From the NCBI RefSeq assembly GCF_007923265.1, contig NZ_VOJA01000004.1:1-64000 (forward strand): DNA of 64,000 nt. Reading direction: 5' to 3'. A program made the position numbers and the translations under genes. This DNA comes from Francisella salimarina (GTDB lineage: Bacteria > Pseudomonadota > Gammaproteobacteria > Francisellales > Francisellaceae). Positions 58,668 through 64,000 of this stretch are shown here, piece by piece (the stretch's first letter is position 1; every line of letters starts with the position of its first letter). The notes beneath the pieces were generated by a model. The model was not told where the DNA came from. It was given only the letters and a program-made list of their open reading frames with translations, and ran no database searches.

Positions 58668-59270
58668 ATGAAACTCTTAAAATTAATGGAATCTAAAACT
58701 CATAAAACTGCTAAAAAAATTATTAAATCTGCAAAAGTGTTATTTCTTGAAAATGGTTTTAATGGCACATCTATTAGAGATATTGCTAAAAAAGCTAATG
58801 TACAAAGCTCTCTTATATATCATTATTTTTCTAATAAGACTGACTTATGGAAAGCTGTTAAAGAATCTTTAATAAATTCTGAAACATTTTCTGATATCAA
58901 AGACTGTATAAAGGAAGATACATTTGAAGAGTTTTTAAAAAAGCTAGTCAAAGCAAGGTTTAATATTCATACAAAAAATACTGATATACTAAAAATGTTA
59001 GACTGGCAGCGCTTAGAAAAAAACTCTTCTTTATCAGGTATCAAAAATCAACAAAAATTCGCATCATTTGATCAACTTGAAGAAAAAATAAAAGATTTTC
59101 AAAATAATGGACAACTATCCAAAGATTTTTCTGCTAAATATGTCCTTCTATTTATATCATCTGCAACGTTAGCTCCATTCATAAGATCTTATGAGTTAGA
59201 TAAAGATATATTAGAAGAAAATGACTTTATTAAAACAACCACTACGCTTTTATTAAAAGCATTCAAATAA
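58668..59270 (+). CDS. TetR-family transcriptional regulator
   Basis: A 200-aa repressor with the N-terminal HTH block AKVLFLENGFNGTSIRDIAKKANVQSS then LIYHYFSNKTDLWKAV, the TetR_N signature. The C-terminal ligand domain is divergent as usual. An internal ATG 18 nt later is an alternative start. It is divergent from the Bcr/CflA-type pump and probably represses it and itself. Confidence 0.88.
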   Translation: MKLLKLMESKTHKTAKKIIKSAKVLFLENGFNGTSIRDIAKKANVQSSLIYHYFSNKTDLWKAVKESLINSETFSDIKDCIKEDTFEEFLKKLVKARFNIHTKNTDILKMLDWQRLEKNSSLSGIKNQQKFASFDQLEEKIKDFQNNGQLSKDFSAKYVLLFISSATLAPFIRSYELDKDILEENDFIKTTTTLLLKAFK

Positions 59271-59278
59271 TTATAAAA

Positions 59279-60283
59279 CTAAATATTTCTCGCAAAAACA
59301 ATAAGTGTTAATCCTAAAATATAAGTTATAAACATTAGTACTATCAACTTATTTGTACCTTTTGGTGCTTTGGCAAATTCTTTCCAAATAAATACACCCC
59401 AGAATGCCGCTATCATTGTTGCACCTTGACCCAAACCATACGAGATAGAAGGTCCTGCAATACCAGAAGCTATAAAGTTAAGACAAGATCCAATCCCCCA
59501 AATCACACCTCCTAATATACCAATAGTATGCAACCATGGCGTACCTTGAGAGAAATAGTCTTTAAACTTAAGTTTTTTACCTGAAATAGGAAACTTAATC
59601 ATCCAACCATTGATTACAAAGTTAGATACAAATATCCCTACAGCAAATATAAAACTTGCTGTATATGGTGTCATTAAGCCAACCTGAGGAGTTACAAAAT
59701 CACTTGAGATTGATTTAATAACCAATGGATAGAAAAAGCCCATTAAAATACCTGAAATAATCGAAACTATAAATCCTTTAAGCATATTTTTGTTTTTATT
59801 ATCAGAAATACGCTTATATATGACAGCATCAATAATAATTGCTGCAAGTACGCTCAAAACTCCTAAAAATAAGACTACAGGCTGACCTAGAGGTGTTGCT
59901 ATATAGTTTGTAATCACACCTATGACTAGAGCCAAACCAATAGCTAAAGGAAAAGCTACAGACATCCCTGCAATATCAATAGCAGCTACAAGTAGTATAT
60001 TAGCTAAGTTAAAAACCACACCGCCCATAAAAGCATAAATAAAACTCTCAGATGATGCTTGAGAAATATCACTAAAGAATGATCTACCTTCTGTACCAAA
60101 GCTTCCCATAGTTATAGCCAAGACAAAAGATACTATCAAAATCCCTAAAGCATAATCCCAATAATACTGTTGAAAAGGCCACTCTTTTGTCGAGAGCTTT
60201 TGTGTATTTGCCCAAGAACCCCAACATAGCATCGTAATTATGCAAAAAAATACCGCAACACCGTACGAGTGTAGTACAACCAT
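59279..60283 (-). CDS. GRP-type sugar transporter (glucose/ribose porter family)
   Basis: A 334-aa, ten-helix carrier of the drug/metabolite superfamily. N-terminal CWGSWANTQKL, VVFNLANILLVAAIDIAGMSVAFPLAIG near 92 and a C-terminal YGLGQGATMIAAFWGVFIWKE are typical of GRP/RhaT-like sugar carriers. Ribokinase is 16 nt upstream in the same operon, which suggests ribose or a nucleoside-derived sugar. Confidence 0.8.
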   Translation of the reverse strand: MVVLHSYGVAVFFCIITMLCWGSWANTQKLSTKEWPFQQYYWDYALGILIVSFVLAITMGSFGTEGRSFFSDISQASSESFIYAFMGGVVFNLANILLVAAIDIAGMSVAFPLAIGLALVIGVITNYIATPLGQPVVLFLGVLSVLAAIIIDAVIYKRISDNKNKNMLKGFIVSIISGILMGFFYPLVIKSISSDFVTPQVGLMTPYTASFIFAVGIFVSNFVINGWMIKFPISGKKLKFKDYFSQGTPWLHTIGILGGVIWGIGSCLNFIASGIAGPSISYGLGQGATMIAAFWGVFIWKEFAKAPKGTNKLIVLMFITYILGLTLIVFARNI

Positions 60284-60299
60284 TTTAAATCTCCATATA

Positions 60300-61220
60300 T
60301 TATATTTTTTGTTCTAGATAAGTATTCAATTTCTCTAAAGTAGGTGCTGAATCTTCTGCTCCCTCTATAGTTACTGCTAGAGCTGCTGCTGTATTAGCTA
60401 TCTCGATTGATTGTTCTATAGATAATCCTTTGTCTAGACAAAATGCCAAAACACCATTAAAAGTATCTCCTGCAGCTGTAGTGTCTACCACATCTACTTT
60501 TTTGGTAGCAAATAATTTTTGTTCTTGGCCATTATTTTTTGATAATAAAGCGCCTTGTTCACCCAAAGTTACTATAACTGTAGATACACCTTTATTATGC
60601 AGCTCTTTTGCTGCCTGCTTAGCTGTATTTACGTCTTTAACCTCTATACCTGACAAAATAGATGCCTCAGTCTCATTTGGCGTTAATATATCTACCTTTT
60701 TGAGTAGCTCTTGAGGTAGCTCTCTAGCTGGGGCAGGGTTTAATATAAAAGTTTGTTTATCAGTGATTTTATTTGCTAAATACTCAATAGTTTCCAAAGG
60801 AGTTTCTAGTTGGGTTAATATGATTTTTGCTTGTTGGATTTTTTGGTTATGTTTGTCCAAAATTTGCTGATCTAACTTAGCATTAGCTCCCATTACTACA
60901 TTAATTATATTTTGACCTTGATTATCAACACAAATAAAAGCCAAACCTGTATTACTACCAGAATCTTGATTGATAGTTAAGCTATCTAAGCCTTCTTTTT
61001 TATAAAACTCTAAAAGCCTATCTCCAAAACTATCTTTACCAAGGTTTGTAATAAAAGTTACATTTTCGCCAAGTCTTCTTGCAGCTACAGCTTGATTAGC
61101 TCCTTTACCACCACAAAACTCTTCATAATTTTGACTTATTATCGTTTGACCTTTTTGTGCAAGTTGATCAACTTTTACAACTAAATCTCTATTAGCACTT
61201 CCTACAACAACTACTGACAT
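60300..61220 (-). CDS. rbsK: Ribokinase
   Basis: A 306-aa PfkB-family sugar kinase. N-terminal GSANRDLVVKVDQLAQKGQTI, GGKGANQAVAARRLG near residue 39 and the catalytic DTTAAGDTFNG near 244 with the aspartate base are present. I chose the ATG giving MSVVVVGSANRD; an earlier in-frame ATG would add 20 unrelated residues. It phosphorylates ribose after import by the adjacent carrier. Confidence 0.9.
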   Translation of the reverse strand: MSVVVVGSANRDLVVKVDQLAQKGQTIISQNYEEFCGGKGANQAVAARRLGENVTFITNLGKDSFGDRLLEFYKKEGLDSLTINQDSGSNTGLAFICVDNQGQNIINVVMGANAKLDQQILDKHNQKIQQAKIILTQLETPLETIEYLANKITDKQTFILNPAPARELPQELLKKVDILTPNETEASILSGIEVKDVNTAKQAAKELHNKGVSTVIVTLGEQGALLSKNNGQEQKLFATKKVDVVDTTAAGDTFNGVLAFCLDKGLSIEQSIEIANTAAALAVTIEGAEDSAPTLEKLNTYLEQKI

Positions 61221-61371
61221 ATTTATTCTTGCTTTTAAATAATTAATAAGTCTATTATAAGTATTTATAAGGTATAGCACTATAAAAATAGTAAACTCTT
61301 ATATTTTCCTCATCTTTTATAAATCTAATTTCGTAGTAAATTTTCTTTTGTTATAGTATTGATTATGAGGT

Positions 61372-61418
61372 TGTAAAGACTAATAAAATACATATAAATG
61401 TATGTTTATGTTTACAAT
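61372..61418. repeat. Long imperfect hairpin in the rbsK upstream gap
   Basis: TTGTAAA and TTTACAA enclose an inner AT-rich stem (ATAAAATACAT against ATGTATGTTTAT, one bulge). It is the only structure in the 305-bp gap between rbsK and the glycosylase-like gene. No T-run follows on either strand, so a terminator is unlikely. It may be an operator or a small structured RNA. Confidence 0.4.
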
Positions 61419-61525
61419 CTACCTATCAATAGTTGATGGGTTTTATGTTATAAAAATATGATTACAGTGTAATGTCTCCAACATATAGTTATAATTAAGT
61501 ATATTAAAAGCTGCTATATTCATAT

Positions 61526-62221
61526 ATGAAAATTGAAGAAAATGAACTAAATACACAAATACTAAAAGTCTGGAAAGAGAACTGTCCTGTTAAGGTAACT
61601 CGAATGCCCCTCCTCTACCCTAAATTAAAAAAGCAATGTTTGCTTTTTATTGGAATTAACCCTTCATATAGCACTAAAGGGTTTAGATCTCTGTTGCCTA
61701 GTCTCAATAATCCGGAAATAAAACCTGATAATTTTTTTAAATTCCCAAACATGGGTAATTTCTCAACCCAAATATCCCTAGAGATTGAGAGCATTGCTCG
61801 GAATCATTATCCATATTTTAAAAAATTCGAAAAGCTCTCTGAAAAGCTCAAGTTAGAATGGGAACACATAGATCTTTTTCAGTTACGCGAAACAAATCAG
61901 AAGTTAGTTAAGGAAATCTTACTAAAAAAAGATAATGAGCCTAATGAATTCGCTAACCAACAGCTAAAAATTGCTCTAGAACTAATAGAACAAGCAAAGC
62001 CAAAAGCTATTATTGTAGCAAACGCCTTGGCTAGCAACATATTCGAAAATAAATTTCCCCTTGACTACAATAAAATATTAGGCTGTCATATAATGAGTAT
62101 AAGAGGAGTTAAGACCCCAGTATTTTTAGCCTCAATGCTTACAGGTCAAAGAGCAATGGACAATTATTCCTTTCAGAGGTTAACCTGGCATATAAATCAC
62201 GTTTTAAATAAATGGAAATAA
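61526..62221 (+). CDS. Uracil-DNA-glycosylase-superfamily-like protein
   Basis: A 231-aa protein with LLFIGINPSYS near residue 40, like the GxNPS motif of the glycosylase fold, an HPYFKKF-like NHYPYFKKF near 92 and AIIVANALAS near 153. Together they fit a distant uracil-DNA glycosylase-like protein, but catalytic residues are not clear. It stands alone. Function is not assured. Confidence 0.5.
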   Translation: MKIEENELNTQILKVWKENCPVKVTRMPLLYPKLKKQCLLFIGINPSYSTKGFRSLLPSLNNPEIKPDNFFKFPNMGNFSTQISLEIESIARNHYPYFKKFEKLSEKLKLEWEHIDLFQLRETNQKLVKEILLKKDNEPNEFANQQLKIALELIEQAKPKAIIVANALASNIFENKFPLDYNKILGCHIMSIRGVKTPVFLASMLTGQRAMDNYSFQRLTWHINHVLNKWK

Positions 62222-62276
62222 CAAACTAATCTGTTTATCTACTTTATAAAGACAAGTTGATAATAAATATAAAAAG

Positions 62277-64000
62277 CTACATCTCCAAACTCTTACTAAC
62301 GATTTCAAAGACATTTTTACTAGGATTTGAAGCTTTGATTTTCTCAAGAGCCTGTTTCATCATAGTTTGTCTATCAGAGTCATAGCGTTTCCAGCTCATA
62401 AGATTACGAGCCATTCTAGCTGCAACTTGATGATTAAATTTATCAAGCTCTAGCACAGTATCAGCCATAAATGCATATCCTAAACCATCTTTGCGATGAT
62501 ATTGTGAGAAATTAGCACCAAAACCACCTACTAGCGAATAAACTTTATTAGGGTTTTTCGCATTATATGCAGGATGATTAACTAAGCTTTTGACTATATC
62601 TAAAGCTGACTCATGAGATATTTGAGCTTGGGATAGTAGCCATTTATTTACTACTAGGTCCTCATGTTTCCAGCGGTTATAAAACTCTTTGATAGCATTA
62701 TCACGAACTTGTTTATCATTAGACTTTAGCAATACTGAAAATGCAGTTTGTTGATCTGTCATATTATCAGCATTATCAAATAGTTGTTGTGCTAGCTTTG
62801 TACCCTGACTTACCTCACTAGCATTCATCAGATAACTCAAGCAGATACCTTTTAGCTTTCTTTTAGCAATTTGCTCAGCTGATAAGCTATACGGCTTATT
62901 ATCATTACATTGTTGATATACCTCTAACCAATCATCTTTTAATTTATCTGCTAGCTGATTTATGACTTTTTTGCGAGAGTTGACAATATCATCAACCATA
63001 ATTGTCGGCATTGCTTCAGCAATTGTAGACTCTGTTGGTATCATTAGAGCATCACTAATTAAGGCTTTATCTAAATCTTTATCATGTAAAATTGATTTAA
63101 AAGCATTTAAAAAATCTGTATCTACATCGGCGTTGTTTAATATCATTTTAGTAGCTAATTGCTGTAAAGAGTCCCAACGATTAAAAGCATTATTATCATA
63201 CTTAACGATATGTAATAGCTCTGATTCAGCACGTTCATGCTCAACCTTAACAGGTGCCGAAAAATCTCTAAATAAAGAAGCTACTGGCTTTGCAGTAATA
63301 TTTTCAAAAGTATAGGTTTGCTTTTGCTCTGTTAGCTCAATAACTTGCTCGGCGATATTTTCACCTTCTGGAGTGATAAGGCCCATACTAACTGGTATAT
63401 GAAGAGCTTGTTTTTCTTTTTGATCTGCTGTTGGCGGAGTAGTTTGCTCTAATGTTAGACTATAAATTTGATTTTCTGCATCGTAGTTTTCTGTAACTTT
63501 AATACTTGGCGTACCTGATTGAGCATACCATCTCTTAAACAAACTAAAATCACGATTATTAGCATCTGCCATAGCATTTACAAAATCATCACAAGTAACA
63601 GCTTGTCCATCATGTCTTTCAAAGTATAGTTTCATACCTTTTTGGAAGCCTTCTTCGCCTAGTAAGGTATGAATCATACGAATTATCTCAGCACCTTTAT
63701 GATACACCGTTACAGTATAGAAATTATTCATCTCAATGTAAGACTCTGGGCGGATAGGGTGAGACATCGGACTAGCATCTTCAGCAAATTGAGCACTTCT
63801 AATAATACGTACATCATCAATTCTTTTAACATCTCTAGAGTTTAAATCAGAAGTAAACTCTTGGTCTCTAAATACAGTCAAGCCTTCTTTTAAGCTAAGC
63901 TGGAACCAGTCTCTACAAGTAACTCTATCGCCTGTCCAATTATGAAAATATTCATGTCCCACTACACTTTGTACCAACTCAAAATCTTTATCTGTAGCAG
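62277..64000 (-). CDS. pepN: Aminopeptidase N, C-terminal part (cut by window edge)
   Basis: The visible frame runs to the window end without a start, so the N-terminus lies outside. It begins just before the zinc motif VVGHEYFHNW with the downstream glutamate in SLKEGLTVFRD, and continues through the C-terminal superhelical domain typical of E. coli-type M1 PepN. About 574 residues are visible of a usual 850-870. It cleaves N-terminal residues from peptides in the cytosol. Confidence 0.93.
   Translation of the reverse strand, partial: ATDKDFELVQSVVGHEYFHNWTGDRVTCRDWFQLSLKEGLTVFRDQEFTSDLNSRDVKRIDDVRIIRSAQFAEDASPMSHPIRPESYIEMNNFYTVTVYHKGAEIIRMIHTLLGEEGFQKGMKLYFERHDGQAVTCDDFVNAMADANNRDFSLFKRWYAQSGTPSIKVTENYDAENQIYSLTLEQTTPPTADQKEKQALHIPVSMGLITPEGENIAEQVIELTEQKQTYTFENITAKPVASLFRDFSAPVKVEHERAESELLHIVKYDNNAFNRWDSLQQLATKMILNNADVDTDFLNAFKSILHDKDLDKALISDALMIPTESTIAEAMPTIMVDDIVNSRKKVINQLADKLKDDWLEVYQQCNDNKPYSLSAEQIAKRKLKGICLSYLMNASEVSQGTKLAQQLFDNADNMTDQQTAFSVLLKSNDKQVRDNAIKEFYNRWKHEDLVVNKWLLSQAQISHESALDIVKSLVNHPAYNAKNPNKVYSLVGGFGANFSQYHRKDGLGYAFMADTVLELDKFNHQVAARMARNLMSWKRYDSDRQTMMKQALEKIKASNPSKNVFEIVSKSLEM

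Overview
The window is AT-rich throughout and almost fully coding. Its gene content points to a gammaproteobacterium of the genus Francisella: a clpB-chitinase pair, tandem DUF3568 lipoproteins, a compact lysine operon, short intergenic gaps and phagosomal-transporter-like MFS genes. The NADP-type [NiFe] hydrogenase and the glucuronoyl-esterase-like enzyme suggest an environmental relative of F. philomiragia rather than F. tularensis. That species-level guess is inference and no search was run. I see no rRNA, tRNA, CRISPR array, prophage or intact insertion sequence.

Region 1 (1-6.4 kb, minus strand): a lysine/diaminopimelate operon lysC-dapB-dapA-dapD-decarboxylase-aminotransferase, preceded by a well-matched lysine riboswitch. 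Region 2 (6.5-18.7 kb): mostly housekeeping and membrane genes, namely an HXXEE protein, proline iminopeptidase, TatD nuclease with a PnuC transporter, three tandem DUF3568 lipoproteins, a ClC chloride channel overlapping an M32 carboxypeptidase, an aspartoacylase-like enzyme, trpBA, a second PnuC-like transporter and a secreted GDSL hydrolase. Region 3 (18.8-36 kb): clpB behind a heat-shock-type promoter, a secreted GH18 chitinase, an HTH-TM-LysM protein, purT, an O-methyltransferase, FdxA ferredoxin, two tandem PlsC-type acyltransferases, nhaA, a Rieske oxygenase with a cytochrome b561, an MHS-type transporter and a CE15-like esterase.

Region 4 (36.1-49.2 kb, plus strand) is the most distinctive block. 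It is a complete group 3b-like cytosolic [NiFe] hydrogenase locus: hypA, hypB, a cytosolic trypsin-like protease, a Bcp peroxiredoxin, a cluster of inverted-repeat elements, then hypF-hypC-hypD-hypE-hydB-hydG-hydD-hydA, a NiCoT nickel permease and a maturation endopeptidase. Transport, cofactor assembly, structural subunits and C-terminal processing are all encoded in one run.

Region 5 (49.2-52.3 kb) looks like a metal-homeostasis unit. A His-Asp-rich G3E GTPase (COG0523) and a DUF1826 protein diverge from a perfect 17-bp palindrome that matches the proteobacterial Zur operator, and a HemB without zinc-site cysteines lies just downstream of the GTPase. Region 6 (52.3-64 kb) holds ettA, a second MHS-type transporter, an NAPE-PLD-like metallohydrolase with an uncertain start, a decayed LysE-family remnant, a divergent MFS pump/TetR pair, a sugar transporter-ribokinase pair, a uracil-DNA-glycosylase-like protein and the C-terminal part of pepN, which runs off the window edge.
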